Position numbers and translations under genes: made by a program
Shown: positions 26,967 to 37,380 of the stretch, one piece after another
Position numbering within the stretch: the stretch's first letter is position 1
How the letters are laid out: every line of letters begins with the position of its first letter
Origin: Isoetes taiwanensis
Taxonomy: Eukaryota > Streptophyta > Lycopodiopsida > Isoetales > Isoetaceae
Reading direction: 5' to 3'
NCBI GenBank assembly: GCA_021234155.1
Contig: JAJEKV010000163.1
Span: 1,004,438 to 1,068,437, forward strand
Length of the DNA stretch: 64,000 nt
Notes under the pieces: generated by a model
What the model was told of the DNA's origin: nothing
Seen by the model: the letters and a program-made list of their open reading frames with translations, nothing else
Databases searched by the model: none

Positions 26967-27429
26967 ATCATGTCTCTCGGCTCCCAAATGTCCTATTTCA
27001 CTGAAATAAAAGCTAAAACTTATTAATTTGCTCTAATTAACCAAGTTTATGTCATCAAGGTACACAAAATTGGTCTATATTACAAAATTTTTAATTATTT
27101 ACAACAAAAGTTTCTAAAGGCGTTCTCCCTTAATGCGGGTCGCAAAGACTCATGTCTTGTCGCGTTAAGGTTACCACTGGCGTGGATAGTGCGGTGTTGA
27201 ATCTTCAAAATGTTGCACTATCTTTGCCTCAGTAGCCTCTTGCATTGCCGGCCCTTCGCCCTCGTCAAGTGACTCTAAAGTCTGTTACAGGCTCACCTGC
27301 ATCACTTCACACCACCAACCGGCGAAGGGGGCACGGGGGATTAGGAGGCCCGAGCTGCTTGCTGGGAAGTGTCTAATCTCCCTTAGCGCTCTTCTCTCCA
27401 CCTCTTTCCTATCAGCTTTCTTCACGGGT
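26967..27429 (-). other. Spacer between ORF1 and ORF2
   Basis: Contains no readable protein block. It probably holds the end of the ORF1 transcription unit and the start of the ORF2 upstream region. No clear poly(A) signal was identified. Confidence 0.4.
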
Positions 27430-28176
27430 GGCGGCTTGGGAACCTTGGGCTTCGGTGGTGGCGGCCTTAAGGTTTCTTTGCCGTTGGTCGCCCTCCCTCG
27501 ATGAACCTAACCTGTTTTTCTTCATAATATTTGTTGTAGGCCTCCCATTTCTTCATGTAGGCCTCGTGCTCTCTCATCTTCCTCTGCGTAGATCTTCACC
27601 ACAGCCGGTGGCGTAGGCTTCCGGGCGGGGTCGTGGTTGCTTCTTTCTATCCCATGCGGGTACTTTCGGGGGGCTTCGCACTTGGTCTTCTTTGGGGTTG
27701 CTCGGTCTTGCAGCTGCTTTCGGGTACCTCACCTTTCGTCGCTGGGTGCTTGGAAGAGCTTCCACCTGCGGCATTAGGGTCAAGTCCTCCTCGGAAAAGA
27801 GTCGTCGGAGGGGTTTGGGGGTTAGTCGGGGTTGCGGCTCCTTGATGATGATGTTGGGGTTCGGCGTCTTCCTTGGCGGGCGATCCTTACGTTCTCCTTA
27901 TGCCCGACCCACGAACTTCCCTTTTGCTTTCTTCTTCTCTTCTGGCGCCTTTTGTTCCTCTTCCTTCCTTTTCCTCTTTTTGTCTTCCCTTCTCTTACTG
28001 CCCGGTCGTGCTTTCGATGAACCTTCTAAGGTCACGCTACCTCCGTGGCTCGGACACATCACTGCTCATCACTTTCGAGGATTTCCGTGGAGTGCGTCAC
28101 GAATGATGCGCTTGTTCTGCTGCTTTGGATCTCCCTCTATTTCTTCATACACCTCCCTCGTCTCCTCGTCCATGGG
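27430..28176 (-). pseudogene. Rest of ORF1, frameshifted, basic and disordered
   Basis: Continuing below the stop at 28,177, the same frame gives PMDEETREVYEEIEGDPKQQ and then hits stops. Neighbouring frames give a Lys/Arg-rich run (KTKRGKGRKRNKRRQKRR, near 27,990-27,940), a Pro- and Ser-rich middle, and a charged helix EHEAYMKKWEAYNKYYEEKQ near 27,570-27,510. The charge pattern extends the ORF1 theme of a basic, probably nuclear protein. Frameshift positions are uncertain, so the limits are approximate. Confidence 0.5.
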
Positions 28177-28374
28177 TTAGGTGATGTGGCCTCGTCCTGC
28201 TTTCTGCTGGTTGAAAGCCCTCAATCCGGATCGGACGTGTCTTGCTCCTCGTCCGGCGAGCGTCCCCCCTCTTGCGAGCCTCTCACGAAGCATCTTCCGA
28301 ATGATCTCCGCCTCAGTGGCGCTGGTGGCTTCGCCTGGGCGACGCTTCCTTGCGGTCTGTTTGGTTCGGGCCAT
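28177..28374 (-). CDS. ORF1: protein with exact histone H3 N-terminal tail (residues 1-9)
   Basis: The ATG at 28,374 opens a 65-codon frame starting MARTKQTARK, then RRPGEATSATEAEIIRKMLR. Histone H3 starts identically through Lys9 and continues STGGKAPRK, so the match stops sharply after K9. Methionine before alanine is normally removed, which would expose A1-R2-T3-K4 as in H3, with K4 and K9 in place. The rest is Arg/Gly-rich and has no histone fold. The start is supported by CTATAAATAG 101 nt upstream and by the GCATGG context. The frame ends at a TAA within the basic region, probably an indel, since charged coding continues below. The role is unknown. Mimicry of H3 toward readers, methyltransferases or demethylases is inference. 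Capture of a histone 5' end is the alternative origin. Confidence 0.8.
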   Translation of the reverse strand: MARTKQTARKRRPGEATSATEAEIIRKMLRERLARGGTLAGRGARHVRSGLRAFNQQKAGRGHIT

Positions 28375-28474
28375 GCTTTACGGATCGTCAATCGGATAAA
28401 AGCGCCGAGAGATCGCCTAAGTTGGGAAGAAGCGGTTTCTAGGGCTTGGACGAAAAAATGAGGGGGTTCTACAT

Positions 28475-28484
28475 CTATTTATAG
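28475..28484 (-). promoter_or_regulatory. TATA box upstream of ORF1
   Basis: CTATAAATAG on the minus strand, 101 nt before the ORF1 ATG. It is identical to the box upstream of ORF2 and also lies downstream of a hairpin pair. Confidence 0.65.
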
Positions 28485-28585
28485 CTTGTGGAATTTTAGG
28501 TCAAAACTCAAGTTGCTCTGTTTAACATGCTAAGGCACCAACTTATCTAAAACTTATACTTATTTCAGACTTTTCCTACCTATTG

Positions 28586-28652
28586 GTCTCACAGCTTGCG
28601 CCTCGTTCCAATACTAATGTTTAGTTTTGCGACCGGTAGCGGTATCGAGATC
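28586..28652 (-). repeat. ACCGCTACC-type hairpin, copy 3 (upstream of ORF1)
   Basis: Begins GTCTCACAGCTTGCGCCTCG, then a loop, then CGACCGGTAGCGGTATCGAGA. The end pairing is imperfect here. It lies about 100 nt upstream of the ORF1 TATA box. Confidence 0.8.
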
Positions 28653-28771
28653 TCATCATTCTAGGGTTTTAGATAATCAAAACATGCTATTCTAACTAAT
28701 TCCTACCTTAGAATTAGCCTTACCACATTATTTTTCACAAATTCCTCATGTTTTGGTGTTTTTGACTCGAT

Positions 28772-28839
28772 GTCTCACGACTTAGCCTCGCTTCAAAACA
28801 AAAATTTAGTTTACTGCGACCCGGTAGCGGTATTGAGAC
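28772..28839 (-). repeat. ACCGCTACC-type hairpin, copy 4 (upstream of ORF1)
   Basis: Begins GTCTCACGACTTAGCCTCGC and ends GCGACCCGGTAGCGGTATTGAGAC. It is 186 bp from copy 3, so each extra ORF is preceded by two units spaced about 190 bp apart. Confidence 0.8.
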
Positions 28840-29030
28840 CACCTCACTTGGAAAATTTTTGGCTCATTCTTTTTAATCTTGTTAAATTCCAATTCACTTA
28901 ATTGTTACTAGCTTAGCATAAACTACAAAGGTGAGAAAAAATCTTCCCACTTTTGAGGCTTGAGGATCCTATCAAGTTAGTACTCTTTGGAACATGGTCG
29001 GGTGCTTTGCTCTTGGTCTCCAAGAACATT

Positions 29031-29041
29031 GCTCGATACCA
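29031..29041 (-). other. Primer binding site, initiator tRNA-Met type
   Basis: On the minus strand, three bases after the LTR end, the sequence reads TGGTATCGAGC. The usual plant site complementary to the 3' end of initiator tRNA-Met is TGGTATCAGAGC, so this copy lacks one A. The position fixes both the element's orientation and the LTR edge. Confidence 0.85.
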
Positions 29042-29044
29042 CCG

Positions 29045-30619
29045 TGGCGTCCCCTACTAATTATCACGGTGCACTCTCACCGATACAAACAGAGTTCTTC
29101 CCCACACCAGCTCCATGCGTCTGGGGCCCTCCACATATCCTTTGCACGTAACGAGTCCCGATTGGGAAGAGTGAAGGTGTCATTCTACCTCCCTCCCTCG
29201 GGGCCTACCTAGGCTGAAGCGCGTGAACATACATGTCGTTAGCACATACATCAACATCATGTGACCATCTCGAAGGATGGTCCTCCACATATCTGCATAG
29301 ACAAAGATCGGCCACATCACATAGGGAATCCTACCCAAGGCTCGGACTCAAGGGGAGGACCGGCGGCTTGGTCTCGAGTTCATTGCGGGGCCGAATTCAT
29401 GGCAATGGATTTGGCTAGCATAAGAACATGGCATTGGGTTGTCCACTCCATCCGCCCCTCCTGTGCACACTTTGCAGAGTAGGCTGAAAAGTGTTGAGAC
29501 TGGCCCAGAGTTCACGGGATGCATAGCCGAAAGGGGCTATTCCCGGGCCTCATCCTCCCGATTCGATGGGGCAGGTAGGGATCACTCCCTCCAGAGATCT
29601 ACATGCTAACTCAAGGTGACTAGAGGGCCACTGCCCGTATTCGACTGAACCCACTGGAAAGTGTACACCACTTCACGGGTGTCGAGCCCATGCCTTACCC
29701 GCACTCAGTGGTAAGCCATTAGACCTAGTCACAATGATCCCCGGTAGGCTTTACACACCAGGGGGATCGTTCAAGAGTCAGGACATGAACCTCCTTCTTA
29801 GCCAGTCTGGCCCCTTCACCCACAACCAGGTGTGGCTCTTGTACACAGGCCGAATCTACAGTGTGCTAGAGAGGCTACTCTAGGAGCATCAACTACAAGC
29901 TTTAGGGCCTCTACCCCCCTTCCCAATACAAGGAGTTCACAGAAATACATCATCCAAATACATCACAGAAGAACTGAAGAACTAGATCTAATCATAGAGT
30001 TAGGTTCTTTAGTTAGTGTCCGAGCTCTAAGATCTAGATAGCTACTATGGGCAATTTAATAGTCTAAACCTACTGATTCTATGACTAGAAGACGGTTTAA
30101 GCTATTAAATTGACCAAATACTGATCCTTGAGTGGCTCCTCCTGACTGAGTTCAACCATCCCTTTGAAATGATCAATTTAGGGGAACCGATGGCGCAATT
30201 AAACTCCGGCAAATGTCTGGAGGCGGTTTTGGCTCTGGGGCAGCCAAACCCGAGCTCTAAAACCCTAAGGACGAAAAACTAGCAAGCTAGGGTTTTCCTA
30301 CCCTAAATAGACATGGGGTTTAGGCTAGGGTTTCCAATTACCCAATTTGGCATGTGGGATAATTGGAAAGGCCCCACTTGCCTTTAATGGCTAGGTGGCA
30401 AAATATGCCAACATGGAAAGGTGTGCCCTCATTAATGTGCACATGTGCACATTAATAATATATGAACACTCCTAGCAAGTTGCCCCTAGGGCTACTTACC
30501 TGGCTATCCGCTACGTTACCGCCACCGGAGTAGGGCGGTAATGCTGCGTGACGGCAAAGATCTGATATCGCCTTGGGACCGTGATATTTGTCTTTGGAAC
30601 GCCACGTATAAGTGATACA
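29045..30619 (-). repeat. 5' LTR (right-hand copy)
   Basis: Partner of 17,502-19,021. On the minus strand it begins TGTATCAC and ends ...GACGCCA, three bases before the primer binding site. A TATATTA-containing segment near 30,455-30,465 (minus) could be the LTR core promoter, which is an inference. The copies differ by frequent 1-10 bp indels as well as substitutions. Confidence 0.9.
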
Positions 30620-31189
30620 TAAGGTGAGTTCTTTGGTTAGAGAGAACATCCAATCAATCTAACACCCCGAGTAAGAACATGATCGTTCGATTCAAAAAAC
30701 ATTTGCTCTGCAGGCTTATTTCGTGCTTTCTCTCATATTTTCATGGCTTTTCTAATTTCCTTAGCCGTCGATCTTCAAAATAAGAGATCCAACGGCTTAG
30801 GCGTATGCCACATCAAACTTTGCTGATGTGGAAGAGACAGGTGGATAGGCTAGAATTCTAGGAAAGGGTGTAGGCCCGGTAGGGCTGGTGTGCTAAAAAC
30901 AACTAGTCAAAAGCACGTTTGATTACTTTGCATAGCAAATTGTAGGATCTGGTGAGGGTCCTATCTTTTGGGGACCTTAATGTTAAGATGTCCTTTTACT
31001 CTTGATCCTCATCAATCGTTTTTTTCTTTTCATTTTATAATCTGTTTTATTTAGTCACCCGAAGGCAATGCATTTGTCTTGCCCACAAACACAAACACTA
31101 GCACTGACTACCAAGACTACCACTGCACTCCAGGTCCTTTTGGAATGATTTTATTAACTAATCACTTTAACATGGGATGTTCAATAGAT
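30620..31189. other. Non-coding gap between LTR element and GLR gene
   Basis: No open frame of note and no motif. It probably contains the 3' end of the GLR transcript (minus strand), but no clear terminator or poly(A) signal was chosen. Confidence 0.4.
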
Positions 31190-32700
31190 CTAACATGCAG
31201 GCATTGAATGTGATTTCAATAGTTTATTATTCTCACAGATAGATGAAGAACATAACACAGGGTTAACTAGGAGTACAAGTTTTTGGTTACAATAATTTAC
31301 AGAAATTGCTACACATATACCTATACCTTTACAGCTATTTTTCCCCATCACCTCAATAAGAAGCAAATTTTGTAACGATGGTGTAGCCCTACCATTACCT
31401 TGGTTAGATACTTCCAAGGTTTGATCATTCTGCTTCTCAGGAAAACTGGAGCCCCTATTACTATGATGGAGTGACTGAGCTTGCTCTACAAATGAAAAAA
31501 ATGATCTAACAAAGCTAGCACCTTTAGACAGATTAGACATGCTTGGTGCAAGAGATTCTCGTAGCCCAAAACGCCTAAAACGAGAATATGAACGTTGTAC
31601 ATGTTATCAGGAATAGACTCCAAAATGTACTAAGGCTAAGCTCACTCGACTCTACTTCTACATTTTGTGTACTACACCCATAACCATTAAGCCAGGCATC
31701 ATGAACTCTTTGCAGCTCTCCATTCGGCAAAGCGTGAATATTGTTTGTTGAAATATCAATGACCGAGTTGTGAACCTTTTGGAAAAGCATGTAGATAAAC
31801 AAGTCAATCGGACCCAAGTAATAGAAAAGTTTAAGATGAGAGTAAGCAGACTTACAAATCCCCACCACTTTTGTAAAGGCCCGGCGGTCATTGTAAACTT
31901 GCATTTGGAAGATAGGAACAAATGCACATAAGGAAGCTCATCAACAATTGCCCCAACCCTCCATTCTTTGGACTCTTTTTTAGAGTCTGCGATAGGTCGC
32001 TAGTGAATCTAAAGGCACAAGTCTATCCCGGGCAACATTCAACTATAAAAGATACTCTTTAACAAATGATCCCGTCCTCGTAGCCTATAGGTATGTTACT
32101 AGCTATCAATCCCGCTATGTTTTGAACCAAGGGTGTCGATTCTTTGTCAACCGCCAATATTGATGTCAAACTAGCCGTGTAGCTAGAAGTAATAATTAAC
32201 ACAACAAACAATCAAATGACTAAGACCGCTCTCCCAAATATCCTCCCATGTTGAACACAATATAACGACTTCACCTTTGCAAAACAATAAGAACGGCAGA
32301 GCTTTTCAATCTGTGCAAAGATGATAATGGAGTTAAGGTGAGCGAAAAAGGGTTGAGAAGCTAAACCTCGCATGAACAGGAGATGTAATAGTGATCGATA
32401 TCTATTTTTCTTGCATATAAAGCCAATTATACTTTCTCGCACAAAATTGTGCGGGACAAAATGTTACCATAAAGTAGTCACAATTTGTTTCTTCTATTAC
32501 CTAATTTAATTCACTTTTCTTTTTATGCTCCAAAGAACCAAATGACAATTGCAAAGAAAAATAAAAAGCATCCAGTTGTAAGCCACATTGCAGCAAGAAT
32601 GGTCGCGATAAAAGCCCATGCATGACCATTGCCGATGTCCTTAATGGTACAACCACCACCATTCCGGATGTTGTATAAGGTTGTGTAATGTCCACCATCC
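31190..32700 (-). pseudogene. Glutamate receptor-like channel (plant GLR), channel-forming half
   Basis: Plant GLRs are ligand-gated cation channels of the plasma membrane and endomembranes. Minus-strand blocks in order: VDITQPYTTSGMVVVVP (end of the first ligand lobe, 32,695-32,650); HAWAFIATILAAMW with a hydrophobic run and LEHKKK (M1, about 32,610-32,510); FSFSTLF (pore, about 32,370-32,345); [21 protein letters not shown] (M3, 32,215-32,155); VPLDSLATY and DELPYVHLF (second lobe); NGELQRVHDAWL (31,724-31,690); STFWSLFLI (M4); then a tail with RFGLRESLAPSMSN ending at 31,190. A GTAAGT donor at 31,855 and an acceptor near 31,776 fit a short intron in the second lobe. A TGA replaces a conserved Trp before LFVVLII, and at least two frameshifts occur. 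The amino-terminal domain was not found upstream. It is a pseudogene, or a gene in error-rich sequence. Confidence 0.88.
31776..31855 (-). other. Probable GLR intron
   Basis: Minus strand: TGGGGATTT, then GTAAGT, and about 80 nt later CTTTTCCAAAAG followed by coding NSVIDISTN. GLR similarity is lost inside and resumes after it. Confidence 0.5.
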
Positions 32701-35243
32701 CGTATGTTGTGTTAAGGTTGTGTATAAGCTACACTTCTTTGTAGCTTGTCCCCATTGGAATCCTACCTCCCAGACATAAAGTTGACAATATATTTGTTAT
32801 GGAAATTCATCCCGTGAGAAAGAGGTTCTCACTGCTGTGCAATGTAATTCCTTCATCCCAAGTGTCCGAACGATATGGGCAGCATTCGATGCTTTAATCC
32901 CTCTTAATCAAAAGATTTATTAAGCATAAGTTGGACTTGCAAGCTCTTCTTTATACACATCAAGTACCCGTAGGAATAATAATCATCTTGCCGCTTGTGC
33001 AACTTATTACTATTTCTAAGAATGGTAATGCTTCAAAACAGATGGCTTTTGCCCGGATGTTAACAGTGACGGAAACTCAAGCTCCATCAAATCCTACAAA
33101 GCACAAAAAGGAAATAATTCAAAAAGCAGGAAGTTCCCATTAATTGTGCAATATACAAGCTCTGTTGCAATCGAAATATTATTAGATAAATTTCTCCGAA
33201 ACCACAAGAGTCGTGAATATCTATCCGGACTAAAATTCATTTTATCTAAGTGGCGCTTCTTTGGTGGCGATTCTTCATAGGTGTCTCGGGGTTAATGTGC
33301 TTGTCCATAAGTTTAACCCTAGAATATCAAATCGATTATCCAAGTATGCAAGCGTGGATCGAGACCATTGAGCATTGCTTTTTCATGTGTGAACACCTTT
33401 AGATGTGTATGGGACCGGGTTGTTTTCCCTTTTCGTGTTTCACTAACAAGTCAACAACCGCTTTTGGCAATTTACCCAAGTACACGGACAGAGTTACAAG
33501 GCCGGGGCTTTTCATCTAGCGCCAGGATGGTTGCTTTGGACTATCTCGAAAAAGGCGAAGATTGGTAATCTTCAAAGGTCCGGATGTGGCGGATAATCGT
33601 GTTCTCCAAGAAGCTCAAGGTTACATTGTAAAGTCATTATCATTGTTCTTCACTTGCCCCTCGCAAGAGGCGATTGATTTTGAGGAGTTTTTGGATGTGC
33701 ACTCTTATGCTTAGGCAGGTTGCTTCACTCGGTGGGTCTCCGCTTATCCGCTGAGATTTTATTCCTGTCTCTGCATTTATACTTGTATTTGACTCTTTGA
33801 TTGAATAAAGTCTGACGTCCTTCAACAAAATTTTTTATCTAAGTGGTACTTTTAAAGTTTAAACTGCTTGGCTAGTGAAAATTTTGGAGTATACTAATGG
33901 CCCCATCAGAAAATTATAACTCATTTAAAAGAAGTTACCTCTAAGGCATTGAGAGGATCTCTTGCATCATCAAACGCTCTGTGGAAGGTGATGCTTAAAT
34001 TTCATTCTTTGCATGCCTCTATGACCGTTCTCATCATGATAGTTGCTATCGTTCAGCCTTCAGGTAAAAAAAAAGCTGAAGTTCAAACACTATGTTGATT
34101 CAAAAGTAAACACACAGCAATATACTTGAATGAAGAGAATTAAAATGGACAAGACAACTGGGGAAATTTTTTTCTTAGGGTCTTTTTGCTTGGGCATCTT
34201 GGTCTTTTTTCCACTAACATTAATGTGTTGTTCACTTTTTCACTAATATTAATGTATCCAAGAAATTTATCGTGGCGCTTGACTCTCCTCCAACGTAAAG
34301 CGCATGCATGCATTACATTATTGTTACAAATAAACATGCATTGAACATTTCTCTTTCTCTACTCTCCTTCACAATTTTGTTACAACCCATGCATCAAGGA
34401 ACTTTGCAATTGTATTCAAAGTGGTTGAAGATTGTAATAAATGAATAAAATCGAATACAACTATCATATACTCCTTTTTTTGAAATTGAACTCTTGGAAC
34501 TCTTGGAGCTTCTCTTGTGCATCTATCATGTAAAAAACTACTAAAACATTGTGATGTTGAGACATTTTGCAATGTTGGTCAAGTGATTATGTGAATTGAT
34601 GGGTTTGTCTTCCAACATCCTAACATTCCAAAGACTCCCAACACATATCATTGATTGATTGATTGTCACACCATTTCACACCCTCATGTCCATTAGGCAA
34701 TATAAAGAGTACATGCCTCCAGATTATCTATAATACTCTATAATGCAAGAGTATCTAATCACCCTAATCCAAGATTGGGAGTCATATGCCAGAGATGTGG
34801 ACCTTGGATTTAAAGAACTGTTATCTGCATTGCCGTGTCAGATTTGGCATCTTAGGTGTATCGCTGGTTCACTTATCCTTGCTTTTCTAATGTTAGGTTG
34901 CTTCCTATATGGAATAAAGCAAGCAACCATCAAATATTGGTGCGTCTTAGGGAACAAAATATTCTAGCATGGTTGGTTGTATTTTCTCTCAAATCTGTTG
35001 CTCAAATGAACGCTTTTCCCATTGTCAAGAAAAATTTTATGATCTGCTTGAATATTTTGACTTCCATATATACATAATCTTTATAATTTGAGCCAAGAAG
35101 TTCTCGCACAAAAGACACAACATTATAGTAGCATCAGCAAATATGTCAAAGATATGCCTGCATCTTTAACCAAAATTGACATAATATCACGGATAATATA
35201 AGTAGCAATACCCCATTAGCATGCATGGTAGATGCACAGCTCG
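32701..35243. other. Non-coding; missing upstream half of GLR would belong here
   Basis: The region upstream of the GLR fragment shows no amino-terminal (periplasmic-binding-like) domain blocks. A ~45-bp imperfect duplication (GTATAAGGTTGTGTAA and GTTAAGGTTGTGTATAA) lies at 32,655-32,720. A TGAT microrepeat lies near 34,650. Nothing else is recognised. Confidence 0.45.
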
Positions 35244-35753
35244 TGCAATGTATGTGCAATGTATATTACAGTAAAACTTGATTGAAACAGCAGAATTCCA
35301 ATATCAGAGCATCCTTTCTTCAAAGATACAAATACCAGACCATCCACTAGGCCCGCTTGTTTAATTTCACCTTCTTATAACCTCGCTACAGGTCCGCATT
35401 ATTGACGCTATCTTATTAAAGAACGGATGTTTAACAAACAATAACAACTTTGTTAATAGGCAACATAGAACGAAAAGGTTCATACCTAATATGGTATACT
35501 TCACTGCAATGTATGTGCAATGTATATTCTGAAGAAACTTGATTGAAAATGCAGAATTCGATCGTCGAGCATCCTTTCTTCAAAGATACAAATACCAGAC
35601 CATCCACTAGGCGCTCCGTTTGTTTAATTTCACCTTCTTATAACCTCGCCATGTGTCCCTGCATTATTGACGTCATCTTATTAAAGAACAGATGTTTAAC
35701 AAACAATAACAACCTGTTAATAGGCAACATAGAACGAAAGGTTCATACCTAAC
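35244..35753. repeat. Tandem duplication, period 262 bp
   Basis: Units at about 35,244-35,490 and 35,506-35,753. Both start GCAATGTATGTGCAATGTAT, share CTTTCTTCAAAGATACAAAT and end GGTTCATACCTAA. They differ by scattered substitutions and small indels. No coding content. Confidence 0.92.
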
Positions 35754-36239
35754 ACGACAACAGATCCAAGTAGTATCCAACTCAATGACAGGTGCAATTA
35801 CCTCCAAGCAAACCAATGTTTGTGTTTTTCACTTGGAATAGTGCGTGCACATGCAAACCAAGAAGCACCTCGGAACTAAGAACAAACAATGTTCTTAGGA
35901 CATATTGATAGGGTCGCAACTAGCAACAACACTTGATTAGCACCATGTTCCTCCAGGGATACTATTTTCATTGTGCTTTACTTCTCAACCACCAAAGAAA
36001 AGACCAAAATGCCCATGAAAAAAGACCCTATATAAATTTACACTCAGACAACTGCATGTCCACGTTTCCATCCAAGGTCAGGGCTCCAAACGCAATGCCT
36101 TGCACTCCCATTTTACCAACCATCTTCACATCTTCCAATATTACCTACATGAGCTTTTGCCATTTAGCCTATTCAAATGCCACTTATTCAAAGCACAAAG
36201 CTAACACCTACATCAATTTCCTCAAGTAATGTAGCGTAA

Positions 36240-36720
36240 ATCTCCACCTCTAGGCCCCATCAAAGCGTGGATTGGAATTCGGACGGCATCCTTCGTCGAT
36301 CGTACTCAGGTAACTTGTTAATATACTTGGGCCCTCCTCGGGTGTTTGTCGGCTATGGCACAACATGCTTTGCATCACATTCTAACAAAAGGTGTGCTGG
36401 TCGTTGACGCCTCGACATTTCGGTCTGCTTCCTGATCCTGTTCTTGGGTGGTAATTGTTCTTCCTTCATGATACTTGAAGCTATTTGGAGGCGTCTCTTG
36501 AGGCTGTGCGCGATTCCTTTGGCTATACTCATCTGGAGTTGTTCTCTTCTGCAGTTGTTCTTTGAATCGTCAATCCTGCTTAGAGGGGCCCGATTTTTCA
36601 AACCCCATAACTTGAGCTACAGAGCTCCAAATCGCTTGACATTTGTTGCAATAGGACCGTTAGACACCCTAGAATCCATTTATGACCCCAGCTCAAAATG
36701 ACCAAAATTGCTCAAACCCT
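36240..36720 (-). pseudogene. Retroelement scrap
   Basis: On the minus strand the sequence is charged (MKNRAPLSRIDDSKNNC..., 36,601-36,353). It is preceded by a segment containing TTTGGAGCTCTGTAGCTCAAG, a wording I associate with plant LTR-element interiors. An ACCGCTACC-type hairpin like those of the LTR element lies just upstream at 36,790-36,857. The family is not established. Confidence 0.35.
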
Positions 36721-36789
36721 TGAATTGTTTTTCCAAACTGTGGTTTGTTTGTAAATAGAAGCATACCCCATTAGTACCTCACAAGTATT

Positions 36790-36857
36790 GCTCTCGGCTC
36801 AAAGCTGATGCCTTACTCCCCGATATGGTAGCGGTCCTCTACTATTGAGTCGAGAGC
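36790..36857 (-). repeat. ACCGCTACC-type hairpin, copy 5, outside the LTR element
   Basis: GCTCTCGGCTCAA and TTGAGTCGAGAGC form arms pairing at 12 of 13 positions. Inside, AGCTGATGCCTTACTCC and GGTAGCGGT align with the matching parts of copies 1-4. It lies about 6 kb from the element, beside a retroelement scrap. Confidence 0.7.
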
Positions 36858-37380
36858 AAGATTAGAATCTTTTTTCTCATCTTAGCATAATCTTTTGTTG
36901 GTCCTCTTTTAGGACTATTAGTAGAACAAATGAAGTTTTGATTTTGGAGTCTGTATTTTTTTTGTGTTCTAGGATTTCAAGACATTTTCTCGAGCTTTAA
37001 TCACTGGAAAAATAAGTGCTAGTCATTCATGAAGTCTGGTGCTTTGCAACACTAATTTTATAGGATGAAACAAGGGAAAAACAGTGGTGCATTTTGTTTC
37101 TCTGGCTTTAATTACTAGAAGGGAAAACATTATTCATGGTACCTAGAGCTTTAGAGCATTGATGTCTAGGTTGAAATAGGGAATAAACAAGTGTTTGTGA
37201 TTCACATAAACGCTTTTGAAGTGCAAAAGTATTGCTACACCAAGAAACTGCAACGAACTATTTGTTTCCAAATGACATCACAAATTTTGATAAATATTCG
37301 AAATATATAATACAATACATTGCATAGAATAAGAACCCAATGGATATTAACGCAATCCAGGCTACAAAACAATGTTTTCT

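Larger units (their letters stand above)
17502..30619 (-). mobile_element. Ty3/Gypsy chromovirus-like LTR retrotransposon with two extra ORFs
   Basis: Two long direct repeats of about 1.5 kb flank an interior of about 10 kb whose coding remnants all read on the minus strand. From the 5' LTR (right-hand copy) the order is: primer binding site, hairpin pair and TATA box with ORF1 (histone H3 tail start), hairpin pair and TATA box with ORF2 (acidic), AT-rich intron-like gap, gag, protease, reverse transcriptase, RNase H, integrase, chromodomain, 3' LTR. Integrase after RNase H and the terminal chromodomain place it with plant chromoviruses. The LTR copies differ by many substitutions and small indels and pol is frameshifted throughout, so this is an old, defective copy. 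The 5-bp flanks (tagtg left, taagg right) do not match, so no target duplication is certain. Confidence 0.93.

Noticed and set aside
27510-27577. HMG-box in ORF1 from EHEAYMKKWEAYNKYYEEKQ
   Set aside because: Only a charged helix with Tyr and Trp resembles the last HMG helix. The Pro- and aromatic-rich first part is missing.
28177-28374. A real histone H3 gene
   Set aside because: No H3 sequence follows residue 10 and there is no histone fold. The frame sits between the LTR and gag in the element's own orientation.
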